In this document: piece after piece, positions 28,424 to 37,521 of the stretch
Position numbering within the stretch: position 1 is the stretch's first letter
How the letters are laid out: the number at the start of each line of letters is the position of its first letter
Source: Mucilaginibacter sp. L3T2-6
GTDB taxonomy: Bacteria > Bacteroidota > Bacteroidia > Sphingobacteriales > Sphingobacteriaceae
Length of the DNA stretch: 64,000 nt
Assembly (NCBI RefSeq): GCF_030519355.1
Contig: NZ_JAUMKC010000018.1
Span: 62,001-126,000, forward strand
Direction of reading: 5' to 3'
Position numbers and translations under genes: made by a program
The notes under the pieces: generated by a model
The model's input: the letters and a program-made list of their open reading frames with translations, nothing else
Database searches by the model: none
Told to the model about the DNA's origin: nothing

Positions 28424-30114
28424 GAATTCTGAAAACTTCGATTATATGTGCGTTGGCTGCTTTTACACAATTTGGGGCGAAAGCACAAACATTGCCCGTT
28501 GGGACCCAGGCGCTTGAAGATTATTACCGCAGGTCGCAGTTGCTGGGTACGGCGGATTCAAATGTATCATTCACAGTAAGGCCAATTTTTCCCAATTCTA
28601 TAAATAAGTCAGCAAATATATTTTACCCGGACAGTACAACAGGTCAGCAAGGGCTTAGCCCGCACCGCTTGTGGAAGGTTGATGGCGGCACCAACATCGC
28701 TGTGAACTTTTTACCGGTAACTCTTCAAACGCAATTTAATTCAGACCACCCCTATGGCTGGAATGACGGAATAATGATCCCGGCAAAAGGACTGCAAACA
28801 GTACTGAGCGGAGGCATCCATTTAAAGTACGGCATTTTAACAATACAACTCAGGCCTGAATTGCTGATGGCCGCCAATTCAGATTTCGAGACATTTAATA
28901 AAAATCATTACGACGTGATTTTTGCGCGGTATTATGATATCTATAACAATATAGATATGCCCGTACGTTTTGGCACCGGATCATACAACAGGCTGCGCCC
29001 CGGCCAGAGCAGCATACGCGTTAACTATGGCTCGATGTCGCTTGGTCTCTCGACAGAAAACTTATGGTGGGGCCCCGGTATCCGGAGCTCTCTTTTGATG
29101 AGTAATACTGCTCCTGGTTTTTTGCACGCAACATTGAATACTACCAAACCTATACAAACTGCTATCGGCTCATTCGAGGGACAATTGATAGGTGCTAAAT
29201 TAACTAACTCCGGTTTTCCACCGCTTGAGCCCGACCATTATTACTTTGGCACTGATTTATATGTACCAAAACCTACCGACTGGCGGTATTTGGCCGGCAT
29301 AGTGGTTACCTGGCAGCCTAAGTGGATTCCGGGATTGTTCCTGGGGTATGATCAGAGTTCACAAACCTATGGAAAAGATTTAAACAGTATAAAAAACATA
29401 CTTCCGTTTTTCGCTCCCGTAAAAAAAACTGATGCACCTAATGAGGCGGTTAACAAACAAGATGAACGAAGCGCTGTATTTATGCGCTGGCTGTGGACCC
29501 GCGAAAAGGCCGAAATATACTTTGAATGGGGGCATAACAATTATACAAACGACCTCTTGCAGAGCATACTTTCGCCCAATGAGTCAAGGGCTTATATTTT
29601 TGGATTGAGAAAAATACTGACATTTAATGCGGCAAGAAATGAGAACCTGCTAATTGGTGTTGAGGTAACCCAAATGGCAGAAACCAATGTTGATAAAATC
29701 AAGGCCGGAAATGAATGGTATACCAGCACAGGTATAAGATCGGGGTATACAAACGACGGCGAGGTGCTTGGAGCGGGCATCGGGCCCGGAGGTAACCTTC
29801 AGTCGTTGGAGGTAAGCTGGGTGAAAGGATTAAAACGCCTTGGGCTTCAATTTGAGCGGTACATTCATAATGATGATTTTTATTATTATGCTTATTATGA
29901 TAGTTATGATTTCAGGAGGCACTGGGTTGACTTGAGCGTTGCAGCAAATGGCGAATGGGACTACGGGCATTTTATATTTAATGCAAAGCTTGCCGCCATC
30001 AAATCTTTAAATTACCAATGGTATTTAAAGCAGCCACCAGGAGCTCCTTATTTTACAAACGGGGCCAATGCTGTAAACATACAACTGCAGGCCGGTGTTT
30101 CATACAGATTTTAA
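28420..30114 (+). CDS. Wzi-like capsule assembly outer-membrane protein, copy 1
   Basis: A 564-residue exported protein: signal peptide ending AKAQ at about 23, then a beta-barrel that should sit in the outer membrane. Motifs shared with the Wzi family and with the neighbour include LPVGTQALEDYYRRSQLLG, YGWNDGIMIPAKG, LWWGPGIRSSLLMSN and GSFEGQLIG. E. coli Wzi binds and anchors capsule polysaccharide at the cell surface. The protein ends in a C-terminal aromatic (VSYRF), as expected for barrel assembly. The gene overlaps the lipoprotein gene and is followed 15 bases on by a second copy of the same length. Confidence 0.88.
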   Translation: MRILKTSIICALAAFTQFGAKAQTLPVGTQALEDYYRRSQLLGTADSNVSFTVRPIFPNSINKSANIFYPDSTTGQQGLSPHRLWKVDGGTNIAVNFLPVTLQTQFNSDHPYGWNDGIMIPAKGLQTVLSGGIHLKYGILTIQLRPELLMAANSDFETFNKNHYDVIFARYYDIYNNIDMPVRFGTGSYNRLRPGQSSIRVNYGSMSLGLSTENLWWGPGIRSSLLMSNTAPGFLHATLNTTKPIQTAIGSFEGQLIGAKLTNSGFPPLEPDHYYFGTDLYVPKPTDWRYLAGIVVTWQPKWIPGLFLGYDQSSQTYGKDLNSIKNILPFFAPVKKTDAPNEAVNKQDERSAVFMRWLWTREKAEIYFEWGHNNYTNDLLQSILSPNESRAYIFGLRKILTFNAARNENLLIGVEVTQMAETNVDKIKAGNEWYTSTGIRSGYTNDGEVLGAGIGPGGNLQSLEVSWVKGLKRLGLQFERYIHNDDFYYYAYYDSYDFRRHWVDLSVAANGEWDYGHFIFNAKLAAIKSLNYQWYLKQPPGAPYFTNGANAVNIQLQAGVSYRF

Positions 30115-30129
30115 CCGTTACAGCTACAA

Positions 30130-31824
30130 ATGAGAAAGACATTTTATATACTAAGTTTTATATCAGCTTTTACTTTCTTTTTGGAGGGTACGGTAAAGGC
30201 GCAATCACTTCCGGTAGGGACACCTGGCTTGGAAGATTATTACCGACGGCAGCAATTGCTTGGCAAATTGGACTCCAGCGTATCATTTACCGTCCGCCCG
30301 CTGTTCCCGGCTACATCATTTAAAGTAAAGGATGCCTTTGACCCTGATACCACTTTAAAAGGTGATAACTGGACATACCTGGGGCCAGTATCGTTTGCTA
30401 ATGGTGCTGGAAAATTTCAAGTATTGCCCTTAGGCCTGCTGCAGCAATTTAACACTAACCATTCCTACGGCTGGAATGACGGCCCGATGATACCTGCCAA
30501 AGGATATCAAACGATGGCTACCGGCGGTTTATTCATAAAATACGGACCTTTGAGCATACAGCTGATGCCGCAGTTCGTATATGCGGCAAATCCATCGTTT
30601 AACGGATTTGCAACAGGGCACGGGGACAATGATCTTAAGAGCTATTACGCTTTCTATAATCAAATAGACCAGCCTGAACGTTTTGGCACCGGTTCGTATA
30701 CGAAAGCATTTCTTGGGGAAAGCAGTATAAGGCTGACGTTCGATCCTATATCGATTGGCCTTTCAAACGAGAGCATGTGGTGGGGGCCAGGCATCCGGAA
30801 CTCAATTATTATGAGCAATAATGCTCCCGGTTTTAAGCATATCACCTTAAACACCACACGGCCGATAAGAACGCCGCTGGGATCATTTGAAGGCGAGATA
30901 ATTGCGGGCAGGCTGGATGGCTCAGGATTTACGCCCCTGCTTACGCATACATTGTCCAACGGAGCAGAATTGTATCGTAAAAAGCGGAACGACTGGCGTT
31001 ATTTTACAGGTGTAAATATTACTTACCAGATAAGATGGGTGCCCGGGCTTACTTTGGGGCTGATAAGGACATTTGATGCTTATCGCAAAGATGTTAATAC
31101 CTTTAGCGAATATGTGCCTTTCTTTTTTCCATATCAAAAACAAAACACCAACGATGGCGATCCTATCCCGCGTGACCAACAAACATCGCTATATGCCAGG
31201 TGGCTATTTCCTAAAGCACAGGCTGAAGTATACTTTGAATATGGGCTGAACGATAACTCATACAATTTTCGCGATTTTATAGGTTCCCCGGAACATTCCC
31301 GGGCGTACATATTTGGCTTGAGGAAAATGTTGCCTCTGGCAAGCCAGGATCAACATTTATTATTTGGCGCCGAAATAACGCAATTATCGCAAACTCCTGA
31401 TAGATTGGTCAGGACTGCGGGGGGGTGGTATGTGCATGGCCAAATTACCTATGGTGAGACGAATCTGGGACAAATTATGGGCGCCGGAACAGGAAGCGGC
31501 GGAAATCTGCAATCTGCACAACTGAGCTGGGTTTCGGGGCTGAAGACGCTCGGCATAAGATTTGAACGCTATGAGCACAATGTTGATCTCGCCCAGCGGT
31601 TTTTCCCGGATATTAATGGTAACAGCCGCAACTGGGTTGACCTGGCCGTGGCGTTGCAGGGCGATTGGACATACAAAAACCTGATATTTAACGCTACTAT
31701 AGAGGGTGTTAAGTCATTAAATTACGAATGGGTACTAAAAGACTACAATGCCTCGGAATATTACATTCCGCATAACAATGTATTTAACCTGCATGCGTTG
31801 ATTGGGGTTACTTACCGCTTTTAG
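30130..31824 (+). CDS. Wzi-like capsule assembly outer-membrane protein, copy 2
   Basis: A tandem paralogue of the preceding gene, also 564 residues, with the same motifs slightly changed: LPVGTPGLEDYYRRQQLLG, YGWNDGPMIPAKG, MWWGPGIRNSIIMSN, GSFEGEIIAG and the ending VTYRF. The divergence shows an old duplication rather than a recent one. Both copies keep the signal peptide and C-terminal phenylalanine, so both are probably made. They could bind different polymers or form a pair at the surface. Its last 17 bases overlap the end of the Wzz-like gene on the opposite strand. Confidence 0.88.
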   Translation: MRKTFYILSFISAFTFFLEGTVKAQSLPVGTPGLEDYYRRQQLLGKLDSSVSFTVRPLFPATSFKVKDAFDPDTTLKGDNWTYLGPVSFANGAGKFQVLPLGLLQQFNTNHSYGWNDGPMIPAKGYQTMATGGLFIKYGPLSIQLMPQFVYAANPSFNGFATGHGDNDLKSYYAFYNQIDQPERFGTGSYTKAFLGESSIRLTFDPISIGLSNESMWWGPGIRNSIIMSNNAPGFKHITLNTTRPIRTPLGSFEGEIIAGRLDGSGFTPLLTHTLSNGAELYRKKRNDWRYFTGVNITYQIRWVPGLTLGLIRTFDAYRKDVNTFSEYVPFFFPYQKQNTNDGDPIPRDQQTSLYARWLFPKAQAEVYFEYGLNDNSYNFRDFIGSPEHSRAYIFGLRKMLPLASQDQHLLFGAEITQLSQTPDRLVRTAGGWYVHGQITYGETNLGQIMGAGTGSGGNLQSAQLSWVSGLKTLGIRFERYEHNVDLAQRFFPDINGNSRNWVDLAVALQGDWTYKNLIFNATIEGVKSLNYEWVLKDYNASEYYIPHNNVFNLHALIGVTYRF

Positions 31825-32884
31825 CTTCCCGTTTTTTGCGTGTCAGCAATATATAAAAACTAAAAAGAATCCCTGAAATTATAAAGCCGGCCAAAATAGC
31901 GACAGAATATTTGAGCCGGTTTTTCTTTAAAGGATATTCGGGCTCATCTACGATCTGTACTGTAGGGGTTTCCTGAGCAAGCATGGTTTTGCTCGATTCG
32001 AGGCTTTTTACTGTTTCAGAGAACACTGTGCTCAATACAATTTTGTCGCGCTCCTTTATATCCACGTTTGCATTGGCTTGGGTATAGGCGGGGTTAACAT
32101 CCAAAAGGCTTTGGTTTGCCGAAGACAGGGCATACGTCTTTTTATTCAAAAGTGCGCCAATGCTGTCAGCTCGTTGCTGCAACCGCTCTACGTTATTTCT
32201 TAACCTTTTTGTTTTGGTGCTTATGAAGAAATCAGTAGCTTGCTTAATCATGCGGTTGCAAAAAAGAAACGCGAGCTTTTCATCCTTCATCGTAGCATTA
32301 ACTTCAAAAAAGCTCAGTTTTTTATCGGTTTTAGAAATTCCAAATTCGCCGCCCAGTATTAGAATCGTCATTTCGTGCAGCAAACTATCTTGCAAGCGTG
32401 TATTACCTTTTCCACCCAGGGGGAAGCGCACAATCTTTCCGTCGGGGCTGTATTTGAGCCATTTTTTATCAAGCTTATTCACAGCGGCATAACGGTCGGC
32501 CAAAGTTTGGGTGCTATCATAAGCGGTTACCAATGTCTCCTTAATCAGTTTATGGCTTTTTATTAGTTCCTCTACGTTATCTCCGGCTAATACACCGCTG
32601 GCGCCACCAATGCCGTCCAAGTTAAAACCAAACTGGCCCGCAAGTGCTGATAATCCACCCGAAGCTGACGACTTTGAATCATCGACAACAAAAGTCAGCC
32701 GCGCTGTATAGGTGGGGGTCCAAAACCAGGCGGTAAGCGCACCCAAGAGCCCCCCGATAATCAAGACCAATGCCAATGCTTTCCTGAAGCTGAAAATATA
32801 AGCCACGTCGCCTGCACGGTCTTGAAATAGTTTTTTTAATGAGAATTCAGGCTCATATGGGTATGGCGGGTTTTGTTGACTCAT
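31808..32884 (-). CDS. Wzz-like polysaccharide chain-length/co-polymerase protein
   Basis: A 358-residue inner-membrane protein with the two-helix Wzz layout: a short cytoplasmic N-terminus, helix 1 at about 35-55 (ALVLIIGGLLGALTAWFW), a long periplasmic domain of coiled-coil character with LRNNVERLQQRADSIGALLNKKT, then a PxxP-like turn (EPEYPLKKNR) and helix 2 at about 325-348. There is no cytoplasmic tyrosine-kinase domain, so a partner kinase would be elsewhere. It follows the Wza-like gene by three bases in one operon and would control polymer length. Confidence 0.88.
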   Translation of the reverse strand: MSQQNPPYPYEPEFSLKKLFQDRAGDVAYIFSFRKALALVLIIGGLLGALTAWFWTPTYTARLTFVVDDSKSSASGGLSALAGQFGFNLDGIGGASGVLAGDNVEELIKSHKLIKETLVTAYDSTQTLADRYAAVNKLDKKWLKYSPDGKIVRFPLGGKGNTRLQDSLLHEMTILILGGEFGISKTDKKLSFFEVNATMKDEKLAFLFCNRMIKQATDFFISTKTKRLRNNVERLQQRADSIGALLNKKTYALSSANQSLLDVNPAYTQANANVDIKERDKIVLSTVFSETVKSLESSKTMLAQETPTVQIVDEPEYPLKKNRLKYSVAILAGFIISGILFSFYILLTRKKREAKSGK

Positions 32885-32887
32885 TTT

Positions 32888-35224
32888 TTACTTATGAAGA
32901 ATGGCAATTATACTGACTAAGGCGGTTAACGCAGTGGCGATGGCGCCTACGTCGCCTATGCCAATCTTGATGCGTGAATCCGGTGATTTTTCAGGTACAA
33001 CTATCTTTGCGCCTGGTTTTACTTCGGGATAATCTCTGAAAAACAGGAAATGCTTCACCGGCTGATTCAGCCCGTCGGCATACTTAATATATGCGCCTTT
33101 AAGCCTCGCGTTTTGTGTGGTACCACCAGCAGCATTAATATAATATTTAAAACTATGGCCATTGTAGCTGATATACTGCGGGTTATTTACTGAGCCTGAG
33201 ACCTCGACGTAAGAAATTACTCTTGGCACGTAAACACTATCGCCCGGCATTAATACCATGTCAACAGAGGCTTTTTTGCCTTCGCCTTTGCTTGTAAGAT
33301 CGACGTTTACGCGTATTCCTTTGCGATAAACCTGCGCGTTTTCCAGCGATCCATTAGGAGTAACGCCGCCTGCCCGGTTCAGGAAGTTAAGCGCAGTTTC
33401 ATCACGCTTTTGAACAGCGTAATCACCCGGAAAAACAACCTCGCCCTGAACACTTACGTTGCCTAATGAACGGTAATTTACCAGCCTCGGTATATAGATA
33501 AAGTCCATCGGCTGCAATTCAACGTCTTTACCTGCATCGGGATTGTCCATGTTAACAACAAAGGTGTTTACCAACTGATTGGCTACGCTGTCCGACTCAT
33601 TTTTAATTATTCTTGATATTTCCACATGGTGGTTTGCGGCCTCATCAACAAAGCCGCCGGCGGTAGCTACTACGTCAGCGAGTGTCATTCCTTTGCGCCA
33701 GGTGATCACCTGGGGTTTATGTACATATCCGTCAATGGTAACTTTAGGACTCGATATAAATACATCGCGGTTAAATATTACAACGGTGTCCTCACGTAAT
33801 AGCGGTATATCAGTTTTACCGGCAACAACATCGGAGGGCTTAAATGAAAGCATCTGTTTCTCCAAATCGGGCATGGTGCGCTTAATATAGCCGCGATCCA
33901 TATAGGCTTCTGGCTTTAATCCCTGCGCCGACTTTAACAGTGCGTTTAAAGTGAGGCCTGCAGTAAGTTCATACACCCCCGGGCGGTACACAGCGCCGTC
34001 CAATACAATGCGATTGGTATATCTTTCGGTAATTGCGCCTATTTGTACCATGTCGCCATTACGGGGCACATAGTTGGCAAAAAGATTTGAGGGAACATCC
34101 TTTACCTCTCTTTCGAGCGCGTTTACCTGATCAACTTTGGCAACACCTTTATAGGCGATATCGGTAAAACCACCGGCATATTTTATCAGGTCTTCCAGCT
34201 GTTCATTGTCTTTCAGTTCGTAGATCGCCGGACGTTTTACCTGTCCGCTGATACCGACGTGCTTTTTATAGACCGGGATATGAATAACATCCTGGTCTTC
34301 CAAACGAATGTTACCGCTCAATACGCCATTTTGCAGGAAATCGTAAAAATCTACAGTTTTATAAACTTTATTGTTTCTTATCAGCTCGATATTTCTTAAA
34401 GAGCCATTTTGATTCGGGCCTCCTGAATTGTATAAAGCGTTGAATAACGTAGAAAGCGACGAAAGGGTATAACTGCCCGGCGTTTTAACTTCGCCCACAA
34501 TAGTGATTTTAATACTGCGCGTATTACCGAGGTTTACCACCAGTTGGCTTTGCCCTGAATTAAGGGAAGGATAAACCTTCGCCATTTTCGCCCGTATCAG
34601 GCTTGTTGCTTGTTCAATAGTAAAACCATTTACATAAATTATACCGGCATGCGGAATTTGCAGATTGCCTTCCGGGCTTATTTTAGAGCGTACACTACTC
34701 TCGTTCAGGCCGTTCAGCAGTACAATAAGTTCGTCGCCCGGCCCTAAAACATACCCTTTTGGGGTAGCCACCGAGAAGTTAGGCTCGAACTTAACACTGG
34801 TTTGGTTAAAAAAGTCCATTCCGTAAACCGGCAGCGTGGCGGTAACAGGCGGAGCAGGTTTATTTGCTTTTGGCGGAGTTACCACGGAATCGTTCCCATC
34901 GCGCGAAAAATCGATCCTCTTTTTTTCAGCCGACTGGCTGGCCTGGGTGCCGGTTTTTTTATTCAGCCCCAACAATATCACTCTGTTTTTAAAGGCATCA
35001 ACTTCAGCTTCGGGCATGCCTCTTTGCATCAGCAGCTTATAGGCATCGGCTTCGGATATGCCGGAATCCTGCAGCTTTTTCCACGCCGCGGTTATTTGCT
35101 CATCGGTTAACGACGCTACTTTAATGTTCTGGATGTTGGAGAGCGATACGTCCTGCGCTCTTACCTGTACAGATAAGGCAAGAAAGACAAAGAACAACAG
35201 GTAGAAGAAGTATTTAATCCGCAT
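32888..35224 (-). CDS. Wza-like polysaccharide export protein with SLBB domains
   Basis: A 778-residue periplasm/outer-membrane exporter. A signal peptide ends at about 24 (SVQVRAQ), a Poly_export domain begins near 158 (VLGPGDELIVLLNG), and several SLBB repeats follow, with GxV...PG.Y motifs such as VGEVKTPGSYTLS, ISGQVKRPAIYEL and VSVQGEVVFPGDYAV. No lipobox Cys is evident at the signal end, unlike E. coli Wza. A hydrophobic segment near the C-terminus (about 755-775, IGDVGAIATALTALVSIIAIL) may be a membrane anchor. Forms a channel for capsule polymer with the Wzz-like partner downstream. Confidence 0.9.
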   Translation of the reverse strand: MRIKYFFYLLFFVFLALSVQVRAQDVSLSNIQNIKVASLTDEQITAAWKKLQDSGISEADAYKLLMQRGMPEAEVDAFKNRVILLGLNKKTGTQASQSAEKKRIDFSRDGNDSVVTPPKANKPAPPVTATLPVYGMDFFNQTSVKFEPNFSVATPKGYVLGPGDELIVLLNGLNESSVRSKISPEGNLQIPHAGIIYVNGFTIEQATSLIRAKMAKVYPSLNSGQSQLVVNLGNTRSIKITIVGEVKTPGSYTLSSLSTLFNALYNSGGPNQNGSLRNIELIRNNKVYKTVDFYDFLQNGVLSGNIRLEDQDVIHIPVYKKHVGISGQVKRPAIYELKDNEQLEDLIKYAGGFTDIAYKGVAKVDQVNALEREVKDVPSNLFANYVPRNGDMVQIGAITERYTNRIVLDGAVYRPGVYELTAGLTLNALLKSAQGLKPEAYMDRGYIKRTMPDLEKQMLSFKPSDVVAGKTDIPLLREDTVVIFNRDVFISSPKVTIDGYVHKPQVITWRKGMTLADVVATAGGFVDEAANHHVEISRIIKNESDSVANQLVNTFVVNMDNPDAGKDVELQPMDFIYIPRLVNYRSLGNVSVQGEVVFPGDYAVQKRDETALNFLNRAGGVTPNGSLENAQVYRKGIRVNVDLTSKGEGKKASVDMVLMPGDSVYVPRVISYVEVSGSVNNPQYISYNGHSFKYYINAAGGTTQNARLKGAYIKYADGLNQPVKHFLFFRDYPEVKPGAKIVVPEKSPDSRIKIGIGDVGAIATALTALVSIIAILHK

Positions 35225-35249
35225 TTAAAATTGATTTAAGCTGATGTTG

Positions 35250-35257
35250 CAAATATA
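35250..35257 (-). promoter_or_regulatory. Bacteroidetes -7 promoter box of the wza-wzz-like operon
   Basis: Minus-strand TATATTTG is a full TAnnTTTG match; the transcript would start near 35244, about 20 bases before the ATG at 35224. Confidence 0.55.
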
Positions 35258-35346
35258 ATATAATAAAGGACTATGTATTTACTGTGCATTTAATGATTTT
35301 GTAAATCAAAATCACGCTTAATTGTTTGCGGATTGGCCTAAATAAC

Positions 35347-35375
35347 AAAACCCGCAGTGTTAGCTAACGGGCTTT
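35347..35375 (-). terminator. Terminator of the POT transporter gene
   Basis: On the minus strand AAGCCCG pairs with CGGGTTT (one G-T), loop TTAGCTAACACTG, followed by TTG TTATT. Sits 27 bases past the stop codon at 35402. Confidence 0.6.
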
Positions 35376-35401
35376 GCTGATAAATTTAAATAAAGCGAGA
35401 T

Positions 35402-36889
35402 TTATAGTTTTTCAGCATTTGAGGCCACTTCGGCATCAATAACCGGGTCTGTGATATAGTTACGTTCCTTCATCCGCGGCGAAACGAAAAGAAAGACGAT
35501 AACAAATACCATAATGAAAGTAACGAAGAACCACTCGTAATTTGCGCCTTTAAGGTTCCTGGCCCACCAGCCACCACCTTCTATAAAACTATTAACCAAT
35601 GCAGTGATCAGGTTACCGAACGATACCACCAGGAACCAGATGCCGGTCATAGTACTTTTCATTGATTTTGGCGAATGGGTGTAAGCATATTCCAAACCGG
35701 TGATGGATACCAATACCTCGGCAGCTGAAAGCAATACAAAGGCGAAAACCTGCCACCAGATTGACGGATGATTGCCGCTTTCAATGCTGGCATGCGTAAA
35801 GCCTATTACAACGAATGATAAGGCAGTAATAATTAAACCTGTGCCCAGGCGGCGTAAAGGCGTGGTTTTTATACCGATTTTATCAAACCACGGATAGATA
35901 ACATAGTTAAATAATGGTATGAACATTAGCAAAAACACAGTATTGAATGTGGATAGCTGACCCGGGAAAATGGTAACGGTTGTAAAACCAAGGTTTATAA
36001 CACGGTCCATTTTTTCAGCATACAACGTCCATTCAGACAAACACTGATCCCAGACAGCCCAGAACGCGAGCGCGAAAAAAAATACGGCCATTACACGGTA
36101 CACGGCTTTTACTCCTTCAACTCTTTCTGGATCGTACGGGCCTTTGGCAACATCAAGCATTGACTGCCCGGGTTTTCTTTGGCTGCTGTGGGTTAGTGCA
36201 TACCAGGTGATAAATACCAGGTTATTGCGGTTGACGCCCTGGGGCGGAACTTTTACATACATTTTACGACCCGAAAAAAATATAATTGTAGCCAACGCCA
36301 TTAACAGGCCAGGAATACCAAACGCCCACTTGGGACCGAAGTGCTCATATGTCCATGGAATGGCAATAGTCGAAATCATAGAGCCGGCGTTGATACTGAA
36401 ATAAAACCAGCCATAAACTTTTGAAAGCAGATCCTGGTTGGTAGCGTCGAACTGGTCGCCGACGTTGGCTGATACGCACGATTTAATACCGCCGGCGCCA
36501 ATGGCAACCACCAATAAACCTAATTCAAAACCAGTTAGGCCACCGTCAAACGTAGCTAACATTAAATGGCCGATACAATAAACGATAGATACATACAGGA
36601 TAAGCTTGTATTTACCGGTATACCAGTCGGCTATCATACCGCCTACAAATGGCAAAGCATAGGCCACCATCACAAACAGGTGGTGCAGCTTATTGGCATG
36701 TGCGTTGGCCTGGTCGGTTAATGCGGCGTTGTCTGTAGGGTTAAAGAACTGCTTTACCAAAAAAAGACTGAGTACGGAACGCATCCCGTAAAAACTGAAG
36801 CGTTCTGCGGCTTCATTACCAATGATGTACGGTACGGCTTTAGGGAATCTGGATTTTTTTACCGGGGCTGCTGTAGCGGTTTCCTGCAT
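35402..36889 (-). CDS. POT/PTR2-family proton-coupled peptide transporter
   Basis: A 495-residue inner-membrane MFS of the POT family, importing di- and tripeptides with protons. The family start is clear: YIIGNEAAERFSFYGMRSVLSLFL, containing the E-x-x-E-R-F-x-Y/F-Y-G signature of PTR2 proteins on helix 1. The GGMIADWYTGKYK loop and a FYFSINAGSM motif on a central helix are also typical. About 12-14 helices are expected; the last third has the usual amphipathic segments. The gene is alone, with a terminator at 35347-35375 and a gene-free region upstream. Confidence 0.93.
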   Translation of the reverse strand: MQETATAAPVKKSRFPKAVPYIIGNEAAERFSFYGMRSVLSLFLVKQFFNPTDNAALTDQANAHANKLHHLFVMVAYALPFVGGMIADWYTGKYKLILYVSIVYCIGHLMLATFDGGLTGFELGLLVVAIGAGGIKSCVSANVGDQFDATNQDLLSKVYGWFYFSINAGSMISTIAIPWTYEHFGPKWAFGIPGLLMALATIIFFSGRKMYVKVPPQGVNRNNLVFITWYALTHSSQRKPGQSMLDVAKGPYDPERVEGVKAVYRVMAVFFFALAFWAVWDQCLSEWTLYAEKMDRVINLGFTTVTIFPGQLSTFNTVFLLMFIPLFNYVIYPWFDKIGIKTTPLRRLGTGLIITALSFVVIGFTHASIESGNHPSIWWQVFAFVLLSAAEVLVSITGLEYAYTHSPKSMKSTMTGIWFLVVSFGNLITALVNSFIEGGGWWARNLKGANYEWFFVTFIMVFVIVFLFVSPRMKERNYITDPVIDAEVASNAEKL

Positions 36890-37028
36890 TAATGATAGAA
36901 TTAAAAAATTTTACTAAAGTAGTATAATTCCGGCAATTCAAAATTTAATACTGAAAACGTTACAAATCGCGACGGTATTATTTGGTTCCCGTTGCATTTA
37001 TAAATTATAAAATGAATGGATGATTTTG

Positions 37029-37036
37029 TATATTTG
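37029..37036 (+). promoter_or_regulatory. Bacteroidetes -7 promoter box of a candidate small RNA
   Basis: TATATTTG is a full TAnnTTTG match. Transcription would begin at about 37041, exactly where the candidate RNA's closing helix is about to start. Confidence 0.5.
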
Positions 37037-37040
37037 TACG

Positions 37041-37166
37041 GACTACCAGGCCTTCCCCGGGTTAATAAGGCAACTGTTTCTCATCCAGTTGTGTCTTAAC
37101 AGAAAGATATAATTTATACTAATAGTAATTTGAAAGCCGGGATGTTCTCCGAAATGCCTGTTTTTT
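37041..37166 (+). ncRNA. Candidate structured small RNA (about 126 nt)
   Basis: No ORF covers this interval. The predicted start at about 37041 follows a perfect promoter box. Paired elements: closing helix CAGGC (37047-37051) with GCCTG (37156-37160); inner helix CCCGG (37056-37060) with CCGGG (37137-37141); hairpin CAACTG (37071-37076) with CAGTTG (37086-37091) and a 9-nt loop; then six T's (37161-37166) as a terminator tail. The long closed structure with internal loops recalls 6S-like RNAs, but I cannot match it to a known family. Orientation and ends are inferred from the promoter and the T-run. Confidence 0.5.
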
Positions 37167-37223
37167 GTCGAAAAATCAAACAAAAAGCTTCAATTTGGTT
37201 AATTAAACAAGGTTTTTAGACCG

Positions 37224-37252
37224 AACGGGCATAACAGTTTTTGCCCGTTTTT
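37224..37252 (+). terminator. Hairpin plus T-run downstream of the candidate RNA
   Basis: AACGGGCA (37224-37231) pairs perfectly with TGCCCGTT (37242-37249), followed by a run of T's. It has the form of an intrinsic terminator and its 3' arm is also the first part of the 43-bp repeat. Confidence 0.45.
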
Positions 37253-37376
37253 GACGCCATTTTGGTTACAGGCAAAACACATTTAGCCCGTTTTTAGCGT
37301 AGTTTTCGTTACAGGCGAAACACGTTTAGCCCGTTTTTGGTGTGATTTTCGTTACGGCCTAAAGGTATTTTGCCCG
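37243..37376. repeat. 43-bp tandem repeat, three units plus a stub
   Basis: GCCCG recurs at 37243, 37286, 37329 and 37372, exactly 43 bases apart. Units 1-3 share GCCCGTTTTT then a T-rich stretch, GTTACxGGC and a purine tail; the fourth is cut after GCCCGTC. Units 1 and 2 each fold a small hairpin: TTTTG/CAAAA in unit 1 and TTTCG/CGAAA in unit 2, a compensating base change. No ORF overlaps. The rest of the gene-free stretch 36890-37521 holds the small RNA and AT-rich DNA. Confidence 0.8.
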
Positions 37377-37521
37377 TCTACTTCGGGGCCAAAGGGTTTA
37401 AGACTATTGCCATGTGTAATATCAACAATATGCCGGGCTGTCATTTTTTTTAACGCCCATGGTAATTGCGCCTTTTTTGAACCAACTTTGCCTGCAACCA
37501 AATTATCCGTAAAACCAAATT

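Noticed and set aside
37243..37376. CRISPR array
   Set aside because: Units are contiguous tandem copies without unique spacers and no cas genes are present.
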